Assembly (NCBI GenBank): GCA_947311105.1
Contig: CAMZKG010000033.1
Location: 1 to 42,983 of the forward strand
Origin: an uncultured Saprospiraceae bacterium
GTDB taxonomy: Bacteria > Bacteroidota > Bacteroidia > Chitinophagales > Saprospiraceae
Reading direction: 5' to 3'
DNA length: 42,983 nucleotides
Shown piece by piece: positions 33,340 to 41,349 of this stretch. Position numbers and translations under genes: made by a program. Every line of letters begins with the position of its first letter. Position 1 is the first letter of the stretch. The notes under the pieces were generated by a model. That model saw only the letters and a program-made list of their open reading frames with translations. It had not been told where the DNA came from and searched no databases.

Positions 33340-33394
33340 GCTGTTTGGGCTTTGCCCTTTTGGTCTTTGGTGCGCTCCTTCGTCGCTGTTGGTC

Positions 33395-33453
33395 TTTGGT
33401 GCTGCCGCAGCGGCATACATCTACGGCCTGCCCGTCGCTGCGGCAGCACCAAA
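33395..33453. repeat. GC-rich extragenic inverted repeat
   Basis: TTTGGTGCTGCCGCAGCG (33395-33412) and its exact complement (33436-33453) form an 18-bp perfect stem around a 23-nt loop. A further imperfect copy of the left arm precedes it (GGTCTTTGGTGCGCTCC, 33362-33378). The block is far more GC-rich than the surrounding DNA. It lies between the permease and the GGGP synthase genes and has no T tract, so it looks like a repetitive extragenic palindrome rather than a terminator. Confidence 0.75.
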
Positions 33454-33507
33454 AGCGAAGCGCCCCAAAAAAGAAAATAGAATCTGCCGAATCCCCTAAA
33501 AAAACCC

Positions 33508-33515
33508 TATCTTTG
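33508..33515 (+). promoter_or_regulatory. Putative -7 box of the GGGP synthase gene
   Basis: TATCTTTG is an exact -7 match whose last base is only 10 bp before the ATG, implying a leader of roughly 3-5 nt. Confidence 0.55.
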
Positions 33516-33525
33516 TTGCTCCAAA

Positions 33526-34293
33526 ATGAAGAAAAAAATTCAACATAGCAATATATTACAACAACTTGCGACAGCTAGGAAGAGTCAGCGTAAGCTTTTT
33601 GTCGTGTTGATAGACCCAGATCATGCTGATACAGGCAATTTGGAAGATATCATCTCTAAGGCCGAAAGTGCTGGAGTCGATTTACTTTTTGTTGGTGGCA
33701 GCCTGATGGTGAGTGATAGTATGGACTTGTGTTTGGAGACGATACGTCAAAAAAGTCATATTCCTTCTATACTTTTTCCGGGTAACCCTATTCAATTGAG
33801 CGATAAGGCAGACGCCTTGCTCTATTTGAGTTTGATTTCTGGGCGCAATGCGGAGTTGTTGATAGGTAATCATGTGGTGACAGCTCCTTTATTGATGCAA
33901 AGTCGAGTCCAAGTGATGCCTACGGGCTATATGTTGATTGATGGTGGGGCGCCGACGACAGTAAGCTATATCAGTAATACGTTGCCCATTCCTGCGGATA
34001 AACCAGATATTGCGATGGCTACGGCTATGGCAGGGCAGTTGCTTGGTCTTCAATTGATTTATTTGGATGCCGGTAGTGGAGCCAAAAATCCAGTCTCTAC
34101 CAAGATGATTGCCAAAGTGCGAAATGCAGTAGATTTGCCTATAATTGTTGGCGGGGGCATTAGAACTCCCGAGCAGGCAGCTCAAGCGGCACAGGCAGGC
34201 GCTGATATCATTGTTGTCGGTAATCAACTCGAAGAAAACGCCGAATTGGTCTTTGAGATGGCTCGTGCGGTTCATTCTCTTAATTTTGCGTAA
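33526..34293 (+). CDS. Geranylgeranylglyceryl/heptaprenylglyceryl phosphate synthase (GGGPS group II)
   Basis: A 255-residue TIM-barrel prenyltransferase of the PcrB/GGGPS family, which joins a polyprenyl diphosphate to sn-glycerol-1-phosphate through an ether bond. Visible motifs are VVLIDPDHAD near residue 26, VDLLFVGGSLMVSD near 50, SILFPGNPIQLSDKADALLYLSLISGR near 81, YLDAGSGAKNPVS near 185 and IIVGGGIRTPEQA near 206. Archaeal-type ether-lipid enzymes of this kind are known in some Bacteroidota, where the product and its role remain unclear. It is followed 3 bp later by a glycosyltransferase gene, and the two probably form an operon. The stop codon falls within a GCTTACGCAAA-type word. 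Confidence 0.9.
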   Translation: MKKKIQHSNILQQLATARKSQRKLFVVLIDPDHADTGNLEDIISKAESAGVDLLFVGGSLMVSDSMDLCLETIRQKSHIPSILFPGNPIQLSDKADALLYLSLISGRNAELLIGNHVVTAPLLMQSRVQVMPTGYMLIDGGAPTTVSYISNTLPIPADKPDIAMATAMAGQLLGLQLIYLDAGSGAKNPVSTKMIAKVRNAVDLPIIVGGGIRTPEQAAQAAQAGADIIVVGNQLEENAELVFEMARAVHSLNFA

Positions 34294-34296
34294 GCG

Positions 34297-35409
34297 ATGA
34301 AAATTGGATTTGACGCTAAGCGACTGTATAATAATTTTACAGGTTTGGGCAATTATAGCCGCACGCTACTCCAAAATTTGCAAGAGTTTTATCCCGAAAA
34401 TCAATATTTTCTCTATTCCCCTAAGTATCAGGAAAATCCCAAGACACGCCCGTTTTTAGCCGCTCCGTATCACCCAGTTGCCCCAAAATCTTTTCAGCCA
34501 CTTTGGCGTAGTTATTTGATGACGGGCCAGTTTAAAAAAGATAATTTGGATGTATATCATGGCTTGAGTCATGAGCTTCCGCTAAATGTTAAGAAATCAG
34601 GTGTCAAAAGTGTGGTCACTATTCATGACTTAGTTTTTAAGAAATATCCAGAGACTTTTCCTTTAGTTGATCGTAATATTTATGATTTTAAGTTTAGGAG
34701 AGCTTGCGCAAATGCAGACATAGTCATCGCCATCAGTGAAAGTACCAAAAAAGATATTGTCAATTTGTATGGTATTCATCCGACTAAAATAAAGGTTGTT
34801 TATCAAAGTTGCCATTCGTTATATTATCAACCATCGACCCTTTCGGGAAAAGTAATAAAGGAGCAATATCAGATTCCTACGGAGTATTTGTTGTTTGTAG
34901 GTAGTGTGGAGACTCGGAAAAATTTAAAATTGTTAGTAGAAGCCTATGGTATCTTGCCCAAGGATTTAAGAATACCTTTAGTCATTGTCGGAAGACCTCG
35001 GCAAGGAGTCAAAGAAGTGAAAAGCCTAATCCAATCTTTGGGACTAGAAGAGCTAGTTTTTTGGGTCGAAAATTTATCTAGTAACGAACATTTACAAGTG
35101 GTTTATCAAGAAGCGCAGGCCTTGATTTATCCATCACTTTATGAAGGATTCGGTTTGCCTGTGGCGGAAGCATTATTGAGCAAGACGCCAGTCATTACAT
35201 CAAGTGTTAGCTCGTTGCCAGAAGCTGGTGGCCCTAACTCATTGTATATCAATCCCCTAGAGCCCGAAGATTTGGCAAAAGCGATGGAAGAAGTGTTGAC
35301 GAATACAGGCTTGCGCCAAACGATGAAAGAGAAAGGGTTTGACTATGCGCATTCGGCGTTTGGACGAAAAGTGGTGACGGATAGGATGATGGATATCTAT
35401 TCGAAGTAG
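34297..35409 (+). CDS. Glycosyltransferase family 4 (GT-B fold)
   Basis: A 370-residue GT-B glycosyltransferase. The N-terminal domain starts MKIGFDAKRLYNNFTGLGNYSRTLL, typical of GT4 mannosyl/glucosyl transferases. The donor domain contains YLLFVGSVETRKNLKLLVEAY near residue 194 and the EX7E block YPSLYEGFGLPVAEALL near 278, with both catalytic glutamates. The donor is a nucleotide sugar and the acceptor is unknown. It lies 3 bp after the GGGP synthase gene, so an acceptor such as a prenyl-glycerol lipid is conceivable, but only gene order supports that. It is followed by dispersed repeat copy 3. Confidence 0.88.
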   Translation: MKIGFDAKRLYNNFTGLGNYSRTLLQNLQEFYPENQYFLYSPKYQENPKTRPFLAAPYHPVAPKSFQPLWRSYLMTGQFKKDNLDVYHGLSHELPLNVKKSGVKSVVTIHDLVFKKYPETFPLVDRNIYDFKFRRACANADIVIAISESTKKDIVNLYGIHPTKIKVVYQSCHSLYYQPSTLSGKVIKEQYQIPTEYLLFVGSVETRKNLKLLVEAYGILPKDLRIPLVIVGRPRQGVKEVKSLIQSLGLEELVFWVENLSSNEHLQVVYQEAQALIYPSLYEGFGLPVAEALLSKTPVITSSVSSLPEAGGPNSLYINPLEPEDLAKAMEEVLTNTGLRQTMKEKGFDYAHSAFGRKVVTDRMMDIYSK

Positions 35410-35437
35410 TACGACTAGAAGGAGTGTTTGAGAACTA

Positions 35438-35550
35438 TTGAGTCCACTCCGAAAAGTCAATATGCTTCTATTGAGAGAATCTCCGATTTTATCAATGATT
35501 TTGTGTCGGATTCAGTTACACGATTGCACAATTGAACCCAATAAAGTTTT
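35438..35550. repeat. Dispersed two-module repeat, copy 3, module B inverted
   Basis: Module A (TTGAGTCCACTCCGAAAAGT, 35438-35457) is in the plus orientation, but module B (35519-35550: ACGATTGCACAATTGAACCC, then AATAAAGTTTT) is the reverse complement of module B in copy 2 with only a few differences. The stop codon of the ORF6N gene lies at the edge of module B. Confidence 0.65.
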
Positions 35551-36079
35551 AAAGGTCCTTTACCTTCTTGCCTGTCTTATACCCAATCCGTTTACGTTTT
35601 TGGGCTTTTTGCTCATCATTATCTTTTTCTAGGAGATAGTTTAGGGCTTGATTAATGTCTTCGAGATTCACATTCATTTCGTCTTCTAGGCGATCAATTT
35701 TCTTTTTCAGGTCTTTGTATTCGGATAGATTTTGTCGTAAGACGACGAAGGCACGGATGATGGCAATATTGATGTCTATGGCACGGTCACTTCTCAATAC
35801 ACTAGAAAGCATCGCCACTCCTTGCTCTGTAAAAGCAAGCGGCGTGACGGGACTAAACTGTACGTTTTTGGGTAGGTTATCACAATCTGTGATAACCTGT
35901 TGCCACTCCGATTTAGTTAGTTGGAACATAAAATCCGCTGGAAATCGTTTGATATTTCGGCGGACAGACTGTTTGAGTGCCCGATTTTCCACCTGATACA
36001 AACTTGCCAAATCAAAGTCCAGCATTACTCGAGTACCACGAATTTCGTGTATTTTGTTTTGAATGATGGTCAATTCCAT
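35549..36079 (-). CDS. ORF6N domain protein
   Basis: A 176-residue protein. Residues about 5-90 match the ORF6N DNA-binding domain of phage anti-repressor-type proteins (IHEIRGTRVMLDFDLASLYQVENRALKQSVRRN, RFPADFMFQLTKSEW, TPLAFTEQGVAMLSSVL). The rest is a coiled-coil (LSEYKDLKKKIDRLEDEMNVNLEDINQALNYLLE) ending in a lysine-rich tail. Such genes occur in prophages and as lone chromosomal genes in many Bacteroidota; no other phage gene is near. The last residues and the stop codon come from the neighbouring repeat, so the C-terminus may have been altered by it. Function: probably a DNA-binding regulator. Confidence 0.85.
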   Translation of the reverse strand: MELTIIQNKIHEIRGTRVMLDFDLASLYQVENRALKQSVRRNIKRFPADFMFQLTKSEWQQVITDCDNLPKNVQFSPVTPLAFTEQGVAMLSSVLRSDRAIDINIAIIRAFVVLRQNLSEYKDLKKKIDRLEDEMNVNLEDINQALNYLLEKDNDEQKAQKRKRIGYKTGKKVKDL

Positions 36080-36100
36080 AGAAATCGCTTAGAAGTTACC

Positions 36101-36108
36101 CAAACATA
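36101..36108 (-). promoter_or_regulatory. Putative -7 box of the ORF6N gene
   Basis: Minus-strand TATGTTTG matches TAnnTTTG, 21 bp before the start codon. No clear -33 word is seen. Confidence 0.4.
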
Positions 36109-36171
36109 ACGCCTTAGTATTGCTTCGGTTCAGTAAAGGTGAGCACTAAGGACTCCCCCTGGTGGTTTAGG

Positions 36172-37734
36172 CTATTGCTTACTATCCAAAACAACAATAG
36201 GACAAATCATTTCTTCCAAAGAAATCCCTCCATGCTGAAAGGTATTCCGAAAGTAATTGTTGAATTTTGTGTAGTTATTAGGATATAAAAAGTAGAAGTC
36301 CTCAATAGCAAAAACAAAGCTTGAGCTAATATTCGGAGTAGGCAATCCAACATCTTCCGGCTTTCTAATCGCCAATACATCTCGACCTTCATAGCGTAGA
36401 TTACGACCTGCCTTATACCGTAGATTCGTTGTTGTTTCTTTGTCACCAATAATCTTAGAAGGCTTTTTCACCCGAATAGTCCCATGATCCGTAGCAATAA
36501 TCAAACGCAACTCCTTGTCCGCCACTTTCTGTAAAGTCGCCCACAAAGGAGAATGCAAAAACCAAGATTTGGTTAAAGAACGATACGCCTTTTCATCGCC
36601 TGCCAACTCCTTTAACACTTCCATCTCTGTACGAGCATGCGACAACATATCGATAAAGTTATACACAATCACCGTCAAGTCATTATCTAAAATATTATGT
36701 GCATTGTCCACTAGCTGCTTTGCTTTTCGAACAGACGTCACCTTGATATAATCTAACTTGATTTCTTTACGCAAAACCCGCTTTACCTGAGCTTCAAGCA
36801 ACTTGTCTTCAAAATTATTTTTGCCTCCTTCTTCATTGTCATTTTTCCAGTAATCCTTGTGATACTTGGCAATATCAGCGGGCATCATACCCGAAAAAAT
36901 AGCATTTCGGCTATACTGGGTCGTTGTCGGCAAGATACTACAAAAGGTTTCTTCATTGATGACATTAAACCTTTCGGAAATAATCGGCTCAATAATTTTC
37001 CATTGGTCATACCGCAAATTATCCAACAGCAACATAATTGTAGGTACTCCATCCTTCATATTTGGAAAGACCTTGTCTCGCATCAAGTCATGAGACATGA
37101 CAGGGCGGTCTTCCTTGGGGCCACGATGCCAGTCAATGTAATTTTTCTTGATATACTTCGAGAAGGAAGCGTTGGCTTCCGATTTCTGCGTGCTTAAGAT
37201 ATCACCCATATTGTGGGAGTTAGAGTGATCTATCTTTAGCTCCCAGCTCACAATCTCTTTATAAACATCGACCCACTCGCTAAAATTCAGCCCACTATTA
37301 ATCCGCATAAATATATTTCGGAACTCCTGCTGATAGCCCATGGACGTCTTTTCTCGGACGAGCCTATTTTTCTCCACAATTCTTTTTAGCGTAAGCAAAA
37401 TCTGATTCGGATTGACAGGCTTGATTAGATAGTCAGCTATTTGCGCCCCAATCGCTTCTTCCATGACATCTTCCGCTTCATTCTTGGTAATCATCACGAT
37501 TGGTACCGTTGAATTCTTCATTTTGAGCTTTGGTAAGGTCTCTAATCCCGTCATGCCGGGCATAGATTCATCCAAAAATATTATATCTATATCGGGATTC
37601 TCTTCAAGCTCTTCGATGGCATCGTATCCGTTGGATGCGGTGATTAACTCATAACCTTTGGTTTCTAAAAAAAGAAAATGGGGCTTTAGAAGGTCAATCT
37701 CATCATCAACCCATAGGATTTTGGCTAAACTCAT
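36172..37734 (-). CDS. porX: PorX-like response regulator with PglZ phosphatase-like domain
   Basis: A 520-residue protein. Residues 1-125 are a CheY-like receiver with the acidic pair VDDE (10-11), the phospho-acceptor IIFLDESMPGMTG (Asp55) and the lysine in YLIKPVNP. Residues about 200-520 form the PglZ/alkaline-phosphatase-like domain with the metal-binding blocks LLLDNLRYDQW, ILPTTTQYSRNAIFSG, ATDHGTIRVKKP and FQHGGISLEEMICP. This domain order and length are those of PorX, which with the kinase PorY controls type IX secretion genes in Porphyromonas and other Bacteroidota. The PglZ domain cleaves cyclic or linear oligonucleotides in the characterised proteins. No porY or sigP is adjacent. 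Its presence fits the adhesin/SprF pair elsewhere in the window. Confidence 0.92.
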   Translation of the reverse strand: MSLAKILWVDDEIDLLKPHFLFLETKGYELITASNGYDAIEELEENPDIDIIFLDESMPGMTGLETLPKLKMKNSTVPIVMITKNEAEDVMEEAIGAQIADYLIKPVNPNQILLTLKRIVEKNRLVREKTSMGYQQEFRNIFMRINSGLNFSEWVDVYKEIVSWELKIDHSNSHNMGDILSTQKSEANASFSKYIKKNYIDWHRGPKEDRPVMSHDLMRDKVFPNMKDGVPTIMLLLDNLRYDQWKIIEPIISERFNVINEETFCSILPTTTQYSRNAIFSGMMPADIAKYHKDYWKNDNEEGGKNNFEDKLLEAQVKRVLRKEIKLDYIKVTSVRKAKQLVDNAHNILDNDLTVIVYNFIDMLSHARTEMEVLKELAGDEKAYRSLTKSWFLHSPLWATLQKVADKELRLIIATDHGTIRVKKPSKIIGDKETTTNLRYKAGRNLRYEGRDVLAIRKPEDVGLPTPNISSSFVFAIEDFYFLYPNNYTKFNNYFRNTFQHGGISLEEMICPIVVLDSKQ

Positions 37735-37791
37735 TTGGTATATTTTAAAGTGATTTGTGGAAGATAATCACGTAATTGGGTAAAAGTTGTG

Positions 37792-37799
37792 CAAAATTA
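37792..37799 (-). promoter_or_regulatory. Putative -7 box of porX
   Basis: Minus-strand TAATTTTG matches TAnnTTTG, 58 bp upstream of the porX start and in the gap shared with the divergent HD gene. Confidence 0.45.
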
Positions 37800-37847
37800 C
37801 GAACTTTGCTGTTTCTGAACGCCCTAAATGCGTCTCATATTTCGACT

Positions 37848-39062
37848 ATGGCTAGAAAAAAGATTTTTAATGACCCTGTATATGGGTTTATCGAAGTCCC
37901 TTATGGAATTATTTTTGACTTGGTGGATCATCCTTACTTTCAGCGGCTGCGGCGGATACGGCAATTGGGGCTGACCAATCTAGTCTATCCAGGTGCCAAT
38001 CACAACCGATTTCAACATGCGCTCGGTGCCTATTACTTGATGACCAAAGCGGTAAGAGTACTCAAAGGTAAAGGGGTAGAAATCACCGACGCAGAAGAGG
38101 AAGCCGTCGGAATCGCCATTTTGTTACATGATATAGGTCATGGCCCCCAAAGTCATGCTTTGGAGCATTCTATCGTCAATTTTAGTCATGAAGACCTTTC
38201 TTTGCTCTTTATGGAGCGTCTGAATGAAGAGTTTTCTGGTAAGTTATCATTGGCGATGGAGATATTTAAGGATGCTTACGCAAAAAAATTCCTACATCAA
38301 TTGGTTTCGGGGCAATTGGACATGGATCGGATGGATTATTTGAATAGAGACAGCTATTTTACGGGGGTTATTGAAGGGCGAGTAGGGTATGGGCGCATCA
38401 TTAAAATGCTCGATGTCCGTGATAATGAGTTAGTTATAGAAGAAAAGGGCATATATTCGATAGAGCAGTTTTTGGCCGCAAGGCGCATCATGTACTGGCA
38501 GGTCTATTTGCACAAAACCGCTTTATCCGCGGAATTAATGCTTATTCAGGCCTTTAAGCGAGCGAAGATGCTTGCGCAAAAAGGTGAAAAATTCCAAATT
38601 TCGCCTGCTTTAAGTAGTTTGTTGGAAGAAGATGTCGATTTGGCGAAAGCCCGTCAAAATCCCAAATGGTTAGATTTATTTGCAAAATTAGATGATTGTG
38701 ACATTCAAATGGCGATAAAAACCTTTGCAGAACACAAAGATTTGGTCTTAAATTATTTAACAATAGGTTTACAAAACAGAAAATTATTCCGTTTGGAGTA
38801 CAAAAAATCATCATTTCCAAAAAAATACACTGACCAAATAAAAATTAAGTTGCCCCAATTTATCGAAGGTCTAACCAAAGAAAATTCTGATTTATTGGTA
38901 TTTAGCGGAATACAAACAAACATTTCGTACAATCCCCTAAAAGAAATCAACATCTTATTTAAGGATAACAGCGTGAGTCCATTGTCCGAATTTGCGGATT
39001 ATGAGCTAGGTACAAGGCAGATAAAGAAATATTATATTTGTTATCCAAAAATAAAACCGTAA
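37848..39062 (+). CDS. HD-domain phosphohydrolase (dGTPase-like)
   Basis: A 404-residue protein starting at ATG 37848 (MARKKIFNDPVYGFIEVPYG); a longer frame from 37776 adds a non-conserved leader. The N-terminal half is an HD domain: first His in NRFQHALGAYYLM near residue 55, the HD pair in ILLHDIGHGPQSHALEHS near 94 and the last Asp in GQLDMDRMDYLNRDSYFTG near 160. This pattern is that of dGTP triphosphohydrolase-related enzymes (YdhJ/SPO1-like group). The C-terminal 200 residues are family-specific helices. It may hydrolyse dNTPs or another nucleotide; the substrate is not clear. It is divergent from porX. Confidence 0.88.
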   Translation: MARKKIFNDPVYGFIEVPYGIIFDLVDHPYFQRLRRIRQLGLTNLVYPGANHNRFQHALGAYYLMTKAVRVLKGKGVEITDAEEEAVGIAILLHDIGHGPQSHALEHSIVNFSHEDLSLLFMERLNEEFSGKLSLAMEIFKDAYAKKFLHQLVSGQLDMDRMDYLNRDSYFTGVIEGRVGYGRIIKMLDVRDNELVIEEKGIYSIEQFLAARRIMYWQVYLHKTALSAELMLIQAFKRAKMLAQKGEKFQISPALSSLLEEDVDLAKARQNPKWLDLFAKLDDCDIQMAIKTFAEHKDLVLNYLTIGLQNRKLFRLEYKKSSFPKKYTDQIKIKLPQFIEGLTKENSDLLVFSGIQTNISYNPLKEINILFKDNSVSPLSEFADYELGTRQIKKYYICYPKIKP

Positions 39063-39090
39063 CTTTGCAGACGAAAAAGGAAAAGATTGT

Positions 39091-39098
39091 TATCTTTG
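39091..39098 (+). promoter_or_regulatory. Putative -7 box of the peptidoglycan-binding repeat protein
   Basis: TATCTTTG is an exact -7 match, 71 bp before the ATG, giving a leader of roughly 65 nt. TTTG at 39064-39067 is 23 bp upstream, slightly more than the usual spacing. Confidence 0.5.
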
Positions 39099-39169
39099 CC
39101 TAGTTTCAAACCTATCAAACCAATCTTTGAAACAAATTTTTTTATTCTTAACTTAAACGCTTCCGACTT

Positions 39170-40567
39170 ATGAAGAGAGTTAACTTTTTACTCGCCGTTA
39201 TTATGTTTTTTTCTGTAGCAGTATTTGCTCAGACAGGTCCTGGATCTGATATGCCTGTCGAAAGAGAGCCAGGTAGTTGTTATGCCAAGTGCTTAATTCA
39301 AGATGAGTATGAGACTCAGACTGAAAAGATAATGACAAAAGCTGAAGATGTTCGTTATGAAGTAGTTCCTGCTACATACGAAACAACTACAGAAACAGTA
39401 CAGAAAAAGGCTGCATCTGCAAGATACTATGCTGTGCCTGCAGAGTTTTCATCTGAAACTGTATCTTATGTATCTAAAGCTGCATCTACTCGTTTAGTTG
39501 CTGTTCCTGCTACATTTGAGACTACTACTGAAAGAGTTATGACACGCCCAGAATACAAGCGTATCGAAACTATTCCTGCTACTTACGAAACTGTTACCGA
39601 AAGAGTAATGGTAAAGCCTGAGTACAAGCGTATTATTCCTGTTGCAGGAACTTACGAAACTGCTACGGAGTCTTATGTTATCACTCCTGAGTCTAAGCGT
39701 ATTCAGTTATTGACGCCTAAGTATGAAACACAAACTGAAACTATCGAAGTAAAGCCAGCTTCTACGAAGTGGGTCAAAAAACGTGGTAACAAACAGTGTT
39801 TGTCTGAAGATCCTGATGACTGTTTAGTTTGGTGTCTTGTAGAAGTACCTTCTCAAAGCAGAACAATCACTAAGCGTGTAAACGTTGGTTGTGCTGGTGG
39901 TGACGGAACTCCTAACTCTAACTGTATCAAAGAAGTTGTTATTCCTGCTAAGATGGGTACTCGTACTCACAAAGTAGTGAAGACTCCTCCTACTACACGT
40001 GAAGAAGTTATCCCTGCTGTATTTAAGAACATCACGAAGAGAGTGGTTAAAACTCCTGCTACAACTAGAGAAGTTGTCGTGCCTGCTCAATACAAAGACA
40101 TCACAGTAAAGAGAGTTAAAACTCCTGCTACTGTAAGAGAAGAAGTTATTCCTGCTCAAAATGCTAGCTACAAGACTACTATCGTGTCTAAGCCTGCTAC
40201 TGTAAGAGAAGAAGCTATTGCTTCTAAATCTGCTACTTTGACTCACAAGGTATTAAAGTCTCCTGCTTCTACACGTACAATCACTATCCCTGCTGAATAC
40301 ACTACTATCACTAGACGTGTATTAGTTAAGAAAGGTGGTTTCACTGAATGGAAGAAGGTGCTTTGTAATAGTTCTATCACCAACTATACTATCCGCCAAA
40401 TCCAAAAGGCTTTGATGGATAGAGGTTATGATGTTGGGGCTGCTGGTGCTGATAACGTAATGGGTGCTGACACGAAGTCTGCTCTTGTTAAGTTCCAAAA
40501 GGCTAATGGTCTTCCTATCGGAAGCTTAGACTTCAAAACTTTAAAAGCTCTTGGTGTTAAGTATTAA
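39170..40567 (+). CDS. Secreted repetitive protein with C-terminal peptidoglycan-binding domain
   Basis: A 465-residue exported protein. Residues 1-21 are a signal peptide (ending AVFAQ). Residues about 45-215 hold six or so 23-25-residue repeats of the form VPATYETTTERVMxKPEYKR, and residues about 265-390 hold a second repeat set of the form TPATxREEVIPAxxKxITxRVV. Between them lies a cysteine-containing segment (KQCLSEDPDDCLVWCLVE). Residues about 400-465 form a peptidoglycan-binding type 1 domain (RQIQKALMDRGYDVGAAGADNVMG, LVKFQKANGLPIGSLDFKTLKALGV). Codons are markedly biased to CCT, GCT and ACT, unlike neighbours, which suggests high expression. It is probably a periplasmic or cell-wall-linked structural protein; the exact role is unknown. 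A strong terminator follows. Confidence 0.85.
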   Translation: MKRVNFLLAVIMFFSVAVFAQTGPGSDMPVEREPGSCYAKCLIQDEYETQTEKIMTKAEDVRYEVVPATYETTTETVQKKAASARYYAVPAEFSSETVSYVSKAASTRLVAVPATFETTTERVMTRPEYKRIETIPATYETVTERVMVKPEYKRIIPVAGTYETATESYVITPESKRIQLLTPKYETQTETIEVKPASTKWVKKRGNKQCLSEDPDDCLVWCLVEVPSQSRTITKRVNVGCAGGDGTPNSNCIKEVVIPAKMGTRTHKVVKTPPTTREEVIPAVFKNITKRVVKTPATTREVVVPAQYKDITVKRVKTPATVREEVIPAQNASYKTTIVSKPATVREEAIASKSATLTHKVLKSPASTRTITIPAEYTTITRRVLVKKGGFTEWKKVLCNSSITNYTIRQIQKALMDRGYDVGAAGADNVMGADTKSALVKFQKANGLPIGSLDFKTLKALGVKY

Positions 40568-40604
40568 GCCTTTCGGTTAATACAATAACCATACATATAA
40601 AAAT

Positions 40605-40637
40605 GCCCCGCTTCTTCTGAAGTGGGGCTTTTTTTAT
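40605..40637 (+). terminator. Strong intrinsic terminator
   Basis: GCCCCGCTTC (40605-40614) and GAAGTGGGGC (40619-40628) form a 10-bp stem with one G-T pair and a TTCT tetraloop, followed by a run of seven T. It lies 38 bp after the stop of the peptidoglycan-binding protein. Confidence 0.9.
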
Positions 40638-40678
40638 GCCTTCCATCGCTGGGCTCAATAATCCCTAATTCTTTTATT

Positions 40679-40756
40679 GAAGCCGAACGGCTCGACTTGC
40701 ATCAAAATCAAATACTGGATTATGAAATGATTTAATTGCCATAGAAGCCGAACGGC
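40679..40756. repeat. Short direct repeat pair
   Basis: GAAGCCGAACGGC occurs at 40679-40691 and 40744-40756, 65 bp apart, between the terminator and the convergent HEAT-like gene. Each copy is followed within a few bases by a CTCGAC word. No gene lies in 40638-40805. Confidence 0.6.
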
Positions 40757-40805
40757 CGTAGACTCGACGTACCCACTACAGCTAGTTCTGTGTACGAGTA
40801 ATTTG

Positions 40806-41330
40806 TTATTTCCACTTTCGAATATACTTCTTCGCAATATTCACAAAGCCCACGGTACAATGTGGCAGTTGATCTTCTAATACCAATACTAGCTCTTCCT
40901 TCAATTCGGGCTCATCTTTACATATTTTCGCAAGAATCAATAGAGATGCCCGCTTAATCGCTGTAGGCGTCCCCACTTCACCAAGATAATTAAAGCAAAC
41001 TTCTGCCAATCGACCATAATATTTTTTTGGCACATCCACGTCCACTAACACCAACAAACCATTGCGCACCACGGCATCATGTATAGGATTTTCAATGGCG
41101 TTGACAATTTTTCCAACATAAGCCGCAATCCAATCCGCTCTCCGTTTTCCTATCTCCCGTACTATCCATGCCGCACGCTGCACAACCCGATATTCATCTC
41201 CCAAAAATAGCTCCATCAAATGCCCAAATCGCTCATGATTGTCTCCAATCCATGCGACCACAATATCACGTTGCACCTTAGTGTGCTCTTTCAAAATCAT
41301 CGCTCTTAAATATTCTTTGGGTTTAACCAT
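40806..41330 (-). CDS. HEAT-repeat-like alpha-solenoid protein
   Basis: A protein of about 174 residues starting MVKPKEYLRAMILKEHTK; a longer frame to 41435 would run into the divergent gene. It consists of successive amphipathic helix pairs, each ending with an RAAW/RNGL/RASL-type turn (VQRAAWIVREIG, VVRNGLLVLVDV, AIKRASLLILAKI), the pattern of HEAT or armadillo repeats, about four in number. There is no signal peptide. Such scaffolds mediate protein or nucleic-acid binding. It starts 19 bp from the divergent methyltransferase gene, so the two share a very short control region. Function unknown. Confidence 0.7.
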   Translation of the reverse strand: MVKPKEYLRAMILKEHTKVQRDIVVAWIGDNHERFGHLMELFLGDEYRVVQRAAWIVREIGKRRADWIAAYVGKIVNAIENPIHDAVVRNGLLVLVDVDVPKKYYGRLAEVCFNYLGEVGTPTAIKRASLLILAKICKDEPELKEELVLVLEDQLPHCTVGFVNIAKKYIRKWK

Positions 41331-41349
41331 TTTTTTGTATTTTGCAGCT

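Noticed and set aside
33395..33453. Intrinsic terminator after the AI-2E permease
   Set aside because: The stem has a 23-nt loop and no T tract follows, so an extragenic palindrome fits better.
35549..36079. ORF6N gene as evidence of a prophage
   Set aside because: No integrase, capsid, tail or lysis genes are nearby; lone ORF6N genes are common in Bacteroidota.
41239..41349. Extended N-terminus of the methyltransferase
   Set aside because: It lies over the divergent HEAT-like gene and gives a non-conserved hydrophobic leader; the ATG at 41350 is a natural start.
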